From the NCBI GenBank assembly GCA_033344775.1, contig JAWPMT010000004.1, positions 1,054,001 through 1,118,000 of the forward strand: DNA of 64,000 nucleotides. Direction: 5' to 3'. The notes beneath the pieces are model-generated. The model saw only the letters and a program-made list of their open reading frames with translations, ran no database searches and was not told the origin of the DNA. Positions within the stretch are counted from its first letter, which is position 1. Every line of letters starts with the position of its first letter. Below, piece after piece: positions 10,091-17,945 of the stretch. The position numbers were made by a program, and so were the translations under genes. This stretch comes from Cytophagales bacterium (GTDB lineage Bacteria > Bacteroidota > Bacteroidia > Cytophagales > Cyclobacteriaceae).

Positions 10091-10558
10091 ATGGATTCAA
10101 AATCATCCGTTTTTCAGGAGTCAAGAACACGTAAACCTGCTTCACAAGAAGTGGGCAACAATCCTAATTCGGAGCTCCAAATGAAAATAGACCGCAGTGC
10201 TCGTCAGCAAGCACAAGCGGAGGCCATCCAAAAAGTCGATAATAAAACGGGCATGCCAGACGACCTTAAGTCAGGTATTGAGAATCTTTCGGGCATGGAC
10301 ATGTCGGATGTGAAAGTTCATTACAATTCTGCTAAACCTGCTTCCGTGGGGGCGCATGCTTATGCGCAAGGTTCCAGCATTCATTTGGGTCCCGGACAAG
10401 AAAAACACCTGGCTCATGAAGCCTGGCACACGGTGCAGCAAAAGCAAGGTCGTGTTCAGCCAACCACTTCCGTAAATGGTGTAGCTGTCAATGATAGTGC
10501 TTCGTTAGAGAAAGAAGCGGATGTGATGGGTGCGAAAGCGATGCAGCATAAGGCCTGA
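10091..10558 (+). CDS. Stand-alone DUF4157 protein (eCIS-associated putative metallopeptidase core)
   Basis: 155 residues, no signal peptide, with a disordered polar N-terminus (about 1-45). The DUF4157 core spans about 50-150: GMPDDLKSGIENLSGMDMSDV, then SIHLGPGQEKHLAHEAWHTVQQ with an HExxH motif at residues 109-113, and LEKEAD near 139-144 as a candidate third metal ligand. In the family, DUF4157 sits at the N-terminus of larger proteins encoded in extracellular contractile injection system loci. Here the protein ends just after the core, with no effector domain behind it. The eCIS-type AAA+ ATPase is its convergent neighbour. No CIS structural genes are in the window. Activity is unproven. 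Confidence 0.85.
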   Translation: MDSKSSVFQESRTRKPASQEVGNNPNSELQMKIDRSARQQAQAEAIQKVDNKTGMPDDLKSGIENLSGMDMSDVKVHYNSAKPASVGAHAYAQGSSIHLGPGQEKHLAHEAWHTVQQKQGRVQPTTSVNGVAVNDSASLEKEADVMGAKAMQHKA

Positions 10559-10742
10559 TTAGTTCCTGCTTTGTAGTTTCTGGAAATTCCTCTAGCATAA
10601 ACAAGAAGAAAATTCATTTGCCAACAAAGGCAATATTATATCCAAACTAAATGGTAGTTCCTTACATAAAAACTTGAAACCTAAAACGAAGGAAAATAAA
10701 TTGCAAAAACGAAGTAATCATACATGGAACTGGAAACAAAAA

Positions 10743-12089
10743 TCAAATTGTTTTTCCTAACTGCCTGAACTCCCTTTTCAATCCCGCCACAATATCGCCT
10801 TGCATGATCTGCTTCTCCGGACTGGTCACTGCCTTGATACAGCTATAGCGCAACACATTGACAATATTTCCTCCGGTCACTTCATATTCCTCCGCAAGAT
10901 GATCAAAATCGATCTCTGCTGATTTGGGCACCTGACTGTTGAAATAAAAGTCCCACAGCGACCTTCTTTCATCCTTATCCGGCAACGGGAAATAGATCAT
11001 GGATTGAAACCTCCGGGCAAAGGCTTCATCAATATTTCCTTTAAGATTGGAGGCCAGTACGACCAGGCCATTGAAATCTTCGATCCTCTGCAGCAAAAAA
11101 GCTACTTCCTGATTCGCAAATCGATCATTGGAAGAATTGGCTTGTACTCGTTTTCCGAATAGCGCATCTGCTTCATCGAAGAACAGGATCCATTTTTTGC
11201 TCTCAGCCACTTCAAAAACTTTGGACAGGTTTTTCTCCGTCTCTCCAATGTATTTTGACACGACCAAACTCAGGTCCACACGATAGACTGGCATTCCTGT
11301 GGCCTTACCTAACAACGTAGCTGTTATTGTTTTTCCTGTTCCGGGAGGTCCATAAAACAGGCACCTATAGCCCGCCTTTACCTTCTGTCCAAGTCCCCAA
11401 TCTTGCATGAGCAGTTCTTCATGCTCAAGCCAGGTTCTGATCTCCGCGATTGAATCCCAGGTCTCTTCATTCAATACCAGATCATCCCATTCCAAAGAAG
11501 TCGTAATCTTTTTCGCAGGAAACTCGTGATTCATCTCGGGTTCATAAGGCTTACCTGCTGTCAGATAGTCCACGTACTCTTTGTCCAGCAATAACAAGCC
11601 ACTGGCATGCGGTTCCCCATCCGGCACTTTGCCATATTCGATTACACCCCTGGCGCGGAGTTTACCTGCAGGAGCAAGGATCTCATTGGACAGCACCCGT
11701 CCCTGAATGTCATCACCGGCCAAGAGAAACAAAGCCGTCTCGCCGGTAGGCAAGAACCCTCCATGATTTACTCCTTTGATCCCTCCGAATTCAGTAAACC
11801 CTCGATCAAAATTTTTATTCTTAATGAAAAACGTATCCAGTACCTGAGGACTGACGTGTGGCGCCAGTGCCAGGGCTAGTACCATTCTTTCTGATCTGGA
11901 AAGCGCTAATTCAGCAATGAATTGGTGTAAAAAGGCACCTTCAGCATACGGAGGAGGAGTGATTTCTTCAATCGCAGGCAGGTCATCGGAAGTCTTGAAA
12001 TAATGATTGATCCTTGACTCTATCAGTTGAGAAAGCCATTGCATTTCGGCCCCAATTGCTTGAAAATTCTTGCTCAGATCAGGATTCAT
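10743..12089 (-). CDS. AAA+ ATPase of the extracellular contractile injection system (Afp15-like) type
   Basis: 448 residues. The N-terminal half (about 1-230) has the signatures of eCIS-linked ATPases: LALALAPHVSPQVLDTFF, RGFTEFGGIKG, GGFLPTGETALF and FPAKKITTSLEWDDLVL. The C-terminal half is one AAA+ module: Walker A GPPGTGKT at 247-254, Walker B ILFFDEADALF at 301-311, sensor Asn348, and arginine-finger candidates R359/R360. In eCIS loci this ATPase is thought to act in assembly or disassembly of the particle. Here it has no sheath, tube, spike or baseplate gene nearby and converges with the DUF4157 gene, 184 bases apart. It may serve a CIS elsewhere or be an independent system. Confidence 0.85.
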   Translation of the reverse strand: MNPDLSKNFQAIGAEMQWLSQLIESRINHYFKTSDDLPAIEEITPPPYAEGAFLHQFIAELALSRSERMVLALALAPHVSPQVLDTFFIKNKNFDRGFTEFGGIKGVNHGGFLPTGETALFLLAGDDIQGRVLSNEILAPAGKLRARGVIEYGKVPDGEPHASGLLLLDKEYVDYLTAGKPYEPEMNHEFPAKKITTSLEWDDLVLNEETWDSIAEIRTWLEHEELLMQDWGLGQKVKAGYRCLFYGPPGTGKTITATLLGKATGMPVYRVDLSLVVSKYIGETEKNLSKVFEVAESKKWILFFDEADALFGKRVQANSSNDRFANQEVAFLLQRIEDFNGLVVLASNLKGNIDEAFARRFQSMIYFPLPDKDERRSLWDFYFNSQVPKSAEIDFDHLAEEYEVTGGNIVNVLRYSCIKAVTSPEKQIMQGDIVAGLKREFRQLGKTI

Positions 12090-12110
12090 CGCACATATTT
12101 ATGTAGGTTG

Positions 12111-12123
12111 TGTACAATGTACA
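12111..12123. promoter_or_regulatory. TGTACA repeat in divergent promoter region
   Basis: Two copies of the palindrome TGTACA separated by one base, in the 74-base gap between the divergent ATPase and coiled-coil membrane protein genes. A protein-binding site controlling one or both genes is plausible but unproven. Confidence 0.35.
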
Positions 12124-12163
12124 AGATAATTCTTATTTTTAGCTGCAAGCATCCAGCGTACTC

Positions 12164-12718
12164 ATGTTTCCAGATTTTAGAAAATACTATTACCTATGGC
12201 CTGTAGCGCTCCTCGTACTACTGTTTGGTCTTGCCTACGGAGGGTATCTAATTTCAGAATCTGAACGAGTACAACGTCTGGCAAGTAATGTGAATTTCAT
12301 CTTCACCTACGACAAAAAAATTGAGGTCCCCGATATACCCGAAGATATCGAGAACGACGTAGAAAAAGTCGCCGAATTCAAGCTCGCCTATTTCAAGAAA
12401 AACATCGAATATCCTTTAGCGAAAATCGATCAACTCGATTCGACAGTCTTCAACCCGGCTTACAGGGATTCTGTGAGAATGCTTTTATTCAAACTTGACA
12501 CAATCAGTAGAAGAATCAGGATGGCTGATACGATCACCAAAAAGATCGATGTTCAGATCGATTCTCTGATTGGGATTAGCAATAAAACCTTGAGCCTGGA
12601 TATTCTTAATGGACAGATCGACAGCCTTTCTATGCAATTGGATACGCTCAAGAAAATGCTGGAAAATCAGCCGGGATTGAGTCCGATTCCTCAACCGGGA
12701 CTGAGGAGAAAGTTATGA
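12164..12718 (+). CDS. Membrane-anchored coiled-coil protein, 184 aa, unknown function
   Basis: One transmembrane helix near the N-terminus (about residues 11-31, YLWPVALLVLLFGLAYGGYL) and a long hydrophilic remainder with heptad-like patterns (about 95-170: LDTISRRIRMADTITKKI, LNGQIDSLSMQLDTLKKML), ending in a short Pro-rich basic tail. I recognise no named family. It is divergent from the eCIS-type ATPase with only 74 bases between starts, so shared regulation is possible. A scaffold or tethering role would fit, but that is inference. Confidence 0.7.
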   Translation: MFPDFRKYYYLWPVALLVLLFGLAYGGYLISESERVQRLASNVNFIFTYDKKIEVPDIPEDIENDVEKVAEFKLAYFKKNIEYPLAKIDQLDSTVFNPAYRDSVRMLLFKLDTISRRIRMADTITKKIDVQIDSLIGISNKTLSLDILNGQIDSLSMQLDTLKKMLENQPGLSPIPQPGLRRKL

Positions 12719-12876
12719 TTCTAATTTGCATTTGAGAATTGAGTCCGTAAAACCTCCAATGTCACCTCCCGATTGGTATCGTGAGCGTTGCAATGATCAT
12801 CTTAATAGCAGAGAAGTAAATAACCAATGAACTCAATCACCAAAACTTCGAAAGTTTCGTATTTTCTGAAAGACAG

Positions 12877-12905
12877 AAAAAAGCCCCAATCAAATTGAAA
12901 GGGGC
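12877..12905 (-). terminator. Rho-independent terminator of the DUF3276 gene
   Basis: On the minus strand GCCCC/GGGGC arms (12883-12887 and 12901-12905) close a partly paired loop, followed by TTTTTT. It lies 28 bases beyond the DUF3276 stop codon. Confidence 0.75.
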
Positions 12906-12932
12906 ATCTATATAGATTTTGGTTAGTTCAGG

Positions 12933-13277
12933 TTAATCCCACTTCAATTCTGTGTCTTCATTGACAGCCACTTGTTCGCGTACTTCATCTTCACGATCAA
13001 ATTCACTGAAATCCACATCTGGTAACAACTCGTTTTTAACGTGGTTGACCGTTTCATTTAGTGCATCCATGAATTTGTTAAAGTCTTCCTTGTACAGAAA
13101 GATTTTATGCTTCTCATAGACAAATCCATCGTCCTTGAAGCGTCGTTTGCTTTCTGTGATCGTCAGATAATAATCGTTAGATCTTGTTGACTTTACATCG
13201 AAAAAGTATGTTCTCTTGCCAGCGCGTACCCTTTCGGAGTAGATTTCATCTCTACTTTTATCCTTATTGTCTTCCAC
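12933..13277 (-). CDS. DUF3276 / PUR-alpha-like nucleic-acid-binding protein
   Basis: 114 residues. It matches the Bacteroidota DUF3276 family, a single PUR-alpha-type repeat: EIYSERVRAGKRTYFFDVKS, then YYLTITESKRRF, then HKIFLYKEDFNKFMDAL, with an acidic C-terminal tail. Related PUR proteins, such as Borrelia BpuR, bind single-stranded DNA and RNA and act as post-transcriptional regulators. The target here is unknown. Monocistronic, with its own terminator. Confidence 0.88.
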   Translation of the reverse strand: MEDNKDKSRDEIYSERVRAGKRTYFFDVKSTRSNDYYLTITESKRRFKDDGFVYEKHKIFLYKEDFNKFMDALNETVNHVKNELLPDVDFSEFDREDEVREQVAVNEDTELKWD

Positions 13278-13472
13278 CGTAATTGCCGGATTTGGTCGAA
13301 ACTAAAAAAATTAACTTCGCAATGTTATTAAAAAATCAATCTAAAGATAGTATTTCCATTTTGGAAAATACAAACATAAATCAACCTATTTCGTGTAAAG
13401 CCATTTAAGCAATAGTCGAAAAATGCTTAATATCGTTCAATAAAACAATCCATTCATTAAACAGAATTCAAA

Positions 13473-14375
13473 GTGAACATAACGGAGATCAGGAAGTTCG
13501 AAAGTTTGGAACTCCTTGCTAGACAGCTAGTAGAGGGATTTATTACTGGCTTGCACAAGTCTCCATATCACGGATTTTCAGTTGAATTTGCAGAGCATAA
13601 ACTCTACAATTATGGTGAAAGCACGCGCCATATTGACTGGAAACTTTTTTCTCGTACAGACCGACTTTATACTAAACAATACGAGGAAGAAACCAATCTC
13701 AGAGCTCATTTGGTCATCGACACGAGTTCTTCCATGTACTATCCGGCCCCGGAAAATGATAAAATCAGGTTCTCCATTTATGCTGCTGCAGCCTTGGCCT
13801 ACCTCCTGGTGAAGCAAAGAGATGCGGTTGGAGTAACAGCGTTTTCGGAAGGAATTGATGTGCAGACGGAACAAAAATCAACGAGGATACACCTGAATAA
13901 CCTGCTAAACATTCTTACGCCCTGGTTGGATACGCCGCCAACTAAAAGTGAAACTTCAGATATTGCATCCGTACTGCACCGTGTGGCAGACAAAATTCAT
14001 AAGCGATCGCTGGTGATCATCTTCACTGATATGTTCCAGGCAGGTAATGATTTGGAGGAATTGTTCACTGCCTTGCAACATTTGAAGCACCGCAAACATG
14101 AGGTCGTTTTATTCCACGTCAACGACCATAAGACTGAAAAAGAATTCGAATTCAAGGACCGCCCTTATCAGTTTGTGGACCTGGAAACGAACGAATCGGT
14201 GAAAATTAATCCTGCGTTGATCAAATCAAGCTATAAGGAAGCCATGACTGAATTCTTTGAGAATGTGAAACTTCGGTGCGGACAGCTAAAAGTAGACCTG
14301 GTTGAAACGAATACCGATGACACCTTCGATAAGGTATTAAGTGCTTATCTGATCAAGCGACAGAAGATGGTGTAA
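13473..14375 (+). CDS. DUF58 domain protein (von Willebrand factor A-like fold)
   Basis: 300 residues, start GTG at 13473 because no in-frame ATG precedes the conserved N-terminus. Family signatures: KSPYHGFSVEFAEHKLYNYGE and DIDWK-type sequence RHIDWKLFSRTDRLYTKQYE in the DUF58 core (about 35-75), then a VWA-like segment with a MIDAS-type LVIDTSSSMYY (about 83-93) and VIIFTDMF near 185. DUF58 proteins normally sit beside a MoxR AAA+ ATPase and Bat/VWA membrane proteins. None of those is next to this gene, which is odd. Its own neighbours are DUF3276 and a quinone reductase. Confidence 0.85.
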   Translation: MNITEIRKFESLELLARQLVEGFITGLHKSPYHGFSVEFAEHKLYNYGESTRHIDWKLFSRTDRLYTKQYEEETNLRAHLVIDTSSSMYYPAPENDKIRFSIYAAAALAYLLVKQRDAVGVTAFSEGIDVQTEQKSTRIHLNNLLNILTPWLDTPPTKSETSDIASVLHRVADKIHKRSLVIIFTDMFQAGNDLEELFTALQHLKHRKHEVVLFHVNDHKTEKEFEFKDRPYQFVDLETNESVKINPALIKSSYKEAMTEFFENVKLRCGQLKVDLVETNTDDTFDKVLSAYLIKRQKMV

Positions 14376-14410
14376 ATATCTGTCACATTGAGGCTCTCGA
14401 AATGTGACAT

Positions 14411-15379
14411 CTAGTTTACCTTCAACACAATCTTACCCTTTACTTCCCGGTTTTCGATCTTCTGAAGGGCTTTGGCTGCTTCGGATAACGGAAGTTCCTC
14501 GGTGATTTGTGGCGTAATTTTGCCTTCTCCCATCCATTGTAGGAGTTGCATCACGTTCTTATAGTTTCCTTTCGGATCGACGCGCCAAAAACCACCCCAG
14601 AATACCCCAACGATGGCCGCTTGTTTCAATAGCGCCAAATTCCAGGGCAATGCTGGAATTTTTCCTGCAGTGAATCCAATCACTAAATGTCTTCCTCCCG
14701 GTTTGATACCACGAAATGCTGCTTCAGCGTATTCTCCGCCAACCGGATCAAAGATCACATCTACGCCTCCCAATACTTTCAATTCATCTTTCAATGACTT
14801 TTCGGTATAGTTGATACCGGCATCGGCACCATTCTGCAAACACAGATCGATCTTCTCCTGCGTAGAACATGCCGCAACGACTTCCATTCCCATGGCTTTC
14901 CCTACCTGGATGGCAGCAATCCCGGTTCCGCCCGCTGCTCCTAAAACCAATAATTTTTCACCTTCTTTCACATTTGCCCGGTCTTTCAAGGCATGAATGG
15001 CTGTGGCATAGGTTTCCAGCAAACATGAAGCGGCTTTCATATCTACCGCCTCCGGAATCGAATAGACACTGCCGGCATGAAGTAATACTTTATCAGCAAA
15101 CCCGCCGTGAGAATTGGCTCCAATAACGCGATCACCAACTTTAAGATGCTGAACACCCTCTCCTACTTCACTGATCACTCCTGACACTTCTCCCCCAGGA
15201 GAAAAAGGCAGGTCAGGCTTGAACTGATACAACCCTTTGGCAATGAGCATGTCCGGAAAATTCACCCCGGCATACTTCACATCCACCACCACATGGCCTG
15301 GTTGTACCTGAGGGTCTTCTAATTCGCCATAGCCTAGATTGGGCCAGGCACTATAGTCTTCAACGTAGATCGCGTTCAT
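14411..15379 (-). CDS. NADPH:quinone oxidoreductase-like MDR protein
   Basis: 322 residues, zinc-free medium-chain reductase. The N-terminal GroES-like domain contains GVNFPDMLIAKGLYQFKP and FSPGGEVSGVISEVGEGV. The Rossmann part has the NADPH-binding LVLGAAGGTGIAAIQ near residue 145. The zinc-ligand cysteines of alcohol dehydrogenases are missing, as expected for QOR-type enzymes that reduce quinones or enones. The specific substrate cannot be told. Divergent from the glycosyltransferase gene. Confidence 0.88.
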   Translation of the reverse strand: MNAIYVEDYSAWPNLGYGELEDPQVQPGHVVVDVKYAGVNFPDMLIAKGLYQFKPDLPFSPGGEVSGVISEVGEGVQHLKVGDRVIGANSHGGFADKVLLHAGSVYSIPEAVDMKAASCLLETYATAIHALKDRANVKEGEKLLVLGAAGGTGIAAIQVGKAMGMEVVAACSTQEKIDLCLQNGADAGINYTEKSLKDELKVLGGVDVIFDPVGGEYAEAAFRGIKPGGRHLVIGFTAGKIPALPWNLALLKQAAIVGVFWGGFWRVDPKGNYKNVMQLLQWMGEGKITPQITEELPLSEAAKALQKIENREVKGKIVLKVN

Positions 15380-15481
15380 ATCTTAAATTTCCTCAACAAG
15401 TTACCGTATTTGCTGCAATCAAAATGGTCGCTCCGTGAATCATTCCTCTATTTTTGCCGTTGTGGTATTGCGACAAGCAAC

Positions 15482-16654
15482 ATGACAAATAAAACACGGA
15501 TCGTATTTTTTGTAGACATCCTCGAAAGGCATTTTGATGGAGTCAGTAATACCATGCACCAACTGGCGCATCGAATTCCGCGAGACGAGGTAGAGGCGAT
15601 TTTCATTACCACTTATCCACCGTCGCAGGATGATTTTCCATTCCCTGTTTATCAGTGCCCCTACATCAGTTGGATCCTTTACAAAGACTACCGTATCGGC
15701 CAACCAGGCCGCATGAAAGAGCTCGAGCAACTGCTGGCCGATTTCAAGCCGCAGTTATTGCACTTTACTTCACCAACACTGATGGGAAAATTCGCCATCA
15801 AATACGCTGAAAGGCATAATCTCCCGGTTACGACCACCTATCATACCCATTTTCACTCCTATATGGAGTACTACTTCGGCTTTTTCAGGCCTCTTGAGAA
15901 ATTGATGGGAAATGTTGCCCTACGACTAAGCAGATGGTATTACACCCGAGTGAATACGACATTTGTTCCGAGCGAACCCATGCGTCAATTCCTGCTGGAC
16001 CTGGGTGTGGAGGGTTCGAAAATTGAATATTTCCGGCGGGGGATCAATGCCCAGCATTTTGACCCATCCTATCGCAGTGCGGAACTCCGAGCATCCTACG
16101 GACTTAAGGACAAAAAGATCGTGCTCTTTGTCAGTAGACTCGTCAAAGAAAAGGAGCTGGATACCCTGATCCGTACCAATCGCTTGTTTCAGGAACGAAG
16201 ATCGGATGTTACCTTCATGATCACCGGAGATGGCCCATTCAAAAGGTACATGGAGAAACGCATGCCCGATGCCATTTTTACGGGTAAACAAACCAAAGAG
16301 GAACTGGCAAGACTCTATGCCACGGCGGATGTCTTTATTTTCCCATCTACTACTGAAACGTTCGGGAATGTGGTTCTGGAAGCGATGGCCAGTGGCATAC
16401 CTGTAGTCGCTGCTGCTGCCGGGGGACCGAAAGGAATTGTCACAAGAAGTGAAGCTGGGTACGTCGTGGAACCCAAAAACGAAGAGGGTTTCTACCAAAA
16501 GATCAGCGAAATAATTGATGATCCGGAACTCCATGAAAAGTTTGCTAAAAACGCCGTGCAATACGCACAGAACCAAAACTGGGATGTGCTTTGTGCCGGA
16601 ATGGTGAGTAAATTGAAGGAAGTAGCAGGCAGTAAAGTAATGTCCGAAGAATAG
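15482..16654 (+). CDS. Glycosyltransferase family 4 (GT-B fold)
   Basis: 390 residues from the ATG at 15482; an earlier in-frame start at 15410 adds a Cys-rich stretch unlike the family N-terminus. The N-domain begins TRIVFFVDILERHFDGVSN with the Gly-rich acceptor loop, then TTYHTHFHSYMEYY. The C-domain carries VLFVSRLVKEKELDTLI, FMITGDGPF, and the nucleotide-sugar motif FPSTTETFGNVVLEAMASGIPVV, whose E..FG...E glutamates are typical of GT4. It resembles MgtA/SqdX-type enzymes that glycosylate membrane lipids, but the sugar and acceptor are not determined. Confidence 0.88.
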   Translation: MTNKTRIVFFVDILERHFDGVSNTMHQLAHRIPRDEVEAIFITTYPPSQDDFPFPVYQCPYISWILYKDYRIGQPGRMKELEQLLADFKPQLLHFTSPTLMGKFAIKYAERHNLPVTTTYHTHFHSYMEYYFGFFRPLEKLMGNVALRLSRWYYTRVNTTFVPSEPMRQFLLDLGVEGSKIEYFRRGINAQHFDPSYRSAELRASYGLKDKKIVLFVSRLVKEKELDTLIRTNRLFQERRSDVTFMITGDGPFKRYMEKRMPDAIFTGKQTKEELARLYATADVFIFPSTTETFGNVVLEAMASGIPVVAAAAGGPKGIVTRSEAGYVVEPKNEEGFYQKISEIIDDPELHEKFAKNAVQYAQNQNWDVLCAGMVSKLKEVAGSKVMSEE

Positions 16655-16725
16655 GAGATAGTGCCCTGCTATTTAAGGCTAGTGTTAGAAAATACCTATT
16701 TAAAGGCTATTTAGATGCTACATTA

Positions 16726-16754
16726 TTGATGTATTCAGAATTTCCATATCTTCA
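16726..16754 (+). promoter_or_regulatory. Candidate Bacteroidota-type promoter
   Basis: TTG at 16726-16728, an 18-base spacer, then TATCTTCA (close to TAnnTTTG) at 16747-16754. Transcription would begin near 16760, which rules out upstream starts and favours ATG 16777 (or 16768) for the next gene. Confidence 0.4.
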
Positions 16755-16776
16755 TCCTCTCATAACCATGATAAAA

Positions 16777-17469
16777 ATGAAACACCTCCTCGCACTTTTC
16801 CTCGTTTGTTTTGTGGCCTATAATGTAACGGGTCAATTGATTGCACCTGTTGAAGAATTACCTACACCCGCCGATGTGGAAATCACCTTGAAGGATGGCA
16901 ATGAAATCCAGGGACGTGTTACGAGTGTCATGTCCGTCAATGGGACAATCCGATCCATAACAGTCAGAGATGTCGATAAAAACAAATTCAAGTTCAAAGC
17001 AGAGGAAATGCAAGTCATGAAGGTCCGAATGACCGAGCTAGCCAAACTAGAATCTATCGGTAACTCCAGTTCCTCTCTGATGGAAATGTTGAATGCAGAT
17101 TTTGAGGAAATCATCAGCCGTGAGTGGGTTATTTACGAACAAGCCCTTTTACCCAAGAAAAAGACGAAATATGCCTTGCTGCAGCTACTGAACCCCGGAT
17201 TCGATAGCCGGATCAAGATCTATCAAAATCCAGATGCCAATGAAACTGGGGAGACTTCCATTGGTGGCTTCGCGGTGACGGGTGGTGAAGACACTTCCTA
17301 CCTGATGGTCAAGGATGGTGCTAAATCCGCTAAAGTGAAAAAAGCGAGTTATCGAAAAAGCTTTCCAGAGATTTTCGATGGTTGCGAAGCGCTGAATGAA
17401 TACAAAGACAAACCTAAATTCCGGGATTTTGCTGCGCATGTGTTTTTGTTCAATAAGGAGTGTGAGTAG
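16777..17469 (+). CDS. Secreted protein of unknown function, about 230 aa
   Basis: The ATG at 16777 gives a compact signal peptide, MKHLLALFLVCFVAYNVTG with cleavage before Q; upstream in-frame ATGs would extend it unnaturally. After cleavage comes a small beta-rich stretch (ADVEITLKDGNEIQGRVTSV, reminiscent of an SH3/Sm-like strand pattern seen in many Bacteroidota secreted proteins), then an alpha/beta region with one C-terminal cysteine pair (CEALNE and the final KECE). I cannot assign a family. An imperfect copy of its last 30-odd bases is found 418 bases downstream. Confidence 0.72.
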   Translation: MKHLLALFLVCFVAYNVTGQLIAPVEELPTPADVEITLKDGNEIQGRVTSVMSVNGTIRSITVRDVDKNKFKFKAEEMQVMKVRMTELAKLESIGNSSSSLMEMLNADFEEIISREWVIYEQALLPKKKTKYALLQLLNPGFDSRIKIYQNPDANETGETSIGGFAVTGGEDTSYLMVKDGAKSAKVKKASYRKSFPEIFDGCEALNEYKDKPKFRDFAAHVFLFNKECE

Positions 17470-17472
17470 GGA
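17436..17472 (+). repeat. Imperfect direct repeat, copy A
   Basis: This stretch covers the 3' end of the secreted-protein gene and its stop codon. It reappears with about four mismatches and one indel at 17854-17889; both contain the core AATAAGGAGTGT followed by GTAGGGA. The spacing is about 418 bases. Confidence 0.6.
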
Positions 17473-17475
17473 GCA

Positions 17476-17494
17476 GTCGCAATTCAATTGCGAC
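17476..17494. repeat. Short perfect inverted repeat 1 of 3
   Basis: GTCGCAATT and AATTGCGAC flank a single C. It lies directly after the secreted-protein stop codon and is the first of three closely spaced palindromes. Confidence 0.55.
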
Positions 17495-17511
17495 CAAACT
17501 GGCTAGCATAA

Positions 17512-17528
17512 TCTCGGCTGAGCCGAGA
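17512..17528. repeat. Short perfect inverted repeat 2 of 3
   Basis: TCTCGGCT and AGCCGAGA flank a single G. The one-base centre makes an intramolecular hairpin strained; a cruciform or protein-binding palindrome is as likely. Confidence 0.5.
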
Positions 17529-17539
17529 AAATATTTTAT

Positions 17540-17558
17540 CCCTCGGTGAAACCGAGGG
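17540..17558. terminator. Hairpin 3 of 3, possible terminator
   Basis: CCCTCGGT and ACCGAGGG enclose a GAA loop: an 8-base, GC-rich stem. No T-run follows, so termination efficiency is doubtful. It sits between the secreted-protein gene and the convergent 59-aa ORF. Confidence 0.45.
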
Positions 17559-17609
17559 ATTGCAGAGTTGTGGACAACCAAAGATCAAACGGCATAAATT
17601 TTATTCCTA

Positions 17610-17789
17610 CTAGCCATTCAATTTATCCCCTATCTTCTTTTCAATATTCAACGCCTCTTCGGCAGCTTGGGCTTTCAATACTTCAATGTCTGTTCCTGTC
17701 ATATCTATTATTGAACCAAATTCATGTGTCATTATTATGCGATAGACACCATTAGAAGACTCAATGATTTCGGATTTCCATTTTGACAT
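17610..17789 (-). CDS. Small hypothetical protein, 59 aa
   Basis: Frame from ATG 17789 to TAG 17610. The product starts MSKWKSEIIESSNGVYRII and ends in a charged helix (EVLKAQAAEEALNIEKKIG). It is soluble-looking: a short beta hairpin followed by an amphipathic helix. Length, composition and the plausible fold favour a real gene, but I recognise no family. It lies between the two copies of the imperfect direct repeat, so it may have been inserted with, or bounded by, that repeat. Confidence 0.5.
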   Translation of the reverse strand: MSKWKSEIIESSNGVYRIIMTHEFGSIIDMTGTDIEVLKAQAAEEALNIEKKIGDKLNG

Positions 17790-17853
17790 GTTTGTTGTTC
17801 TTTGAACACTGTTCCCGAATATACAGATTGTTGATTCTTAATTTTATTATCCA

Positions 17854-17889
17854 GCATGCGTTTTTGCTAATAAGGAGTGTACGTAGGGA
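17854..17889 (+). repeat. Imperfect direct repeat, copy B
   Basis: Near-copy of 17436-17472, starting GCATGCGTTTTTGCT and containing AATAAGGAGTGT. Here it is not part of any gene, so it looks like a relic of a partial duplication of the 3' end of the secreted-protein gene. Confidence 0.6.
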
Positions 17890-17920
17890 TTGTGAAGTGA
17901 ACCCGAATAAATCCGGGTGC

Positions 17921-17941
17921 AAAAAAGCCCCTTTCGGGGCT
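17921..17941 (-). terminator. Rho-independent terminator of the TerD operon
   Basis: On the minus strand AGCCCC/GGGGCT arms with a GAAA-type loop (17926-17931 and 17936-17941) and a following TTTTTT run. It starts 5 bases past the stop codon of the distal terD-like gene. Confidence 0.88.
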
Positions 17942-17945
17942 CTCA

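Noticed and set aside
12759-12830. 23-codon ORF (MSPPDWYRER...)
   Set aside because: Reads plausibly but is too short to support; could be a gene remnant.
17546-17755. 69-codon plus-strand frame
   Set aside because: It lies antisense to the better 59-aa ORF and over a palindrome; Cys/Ser/Leu-rich translation is typical of noncoding DNA.
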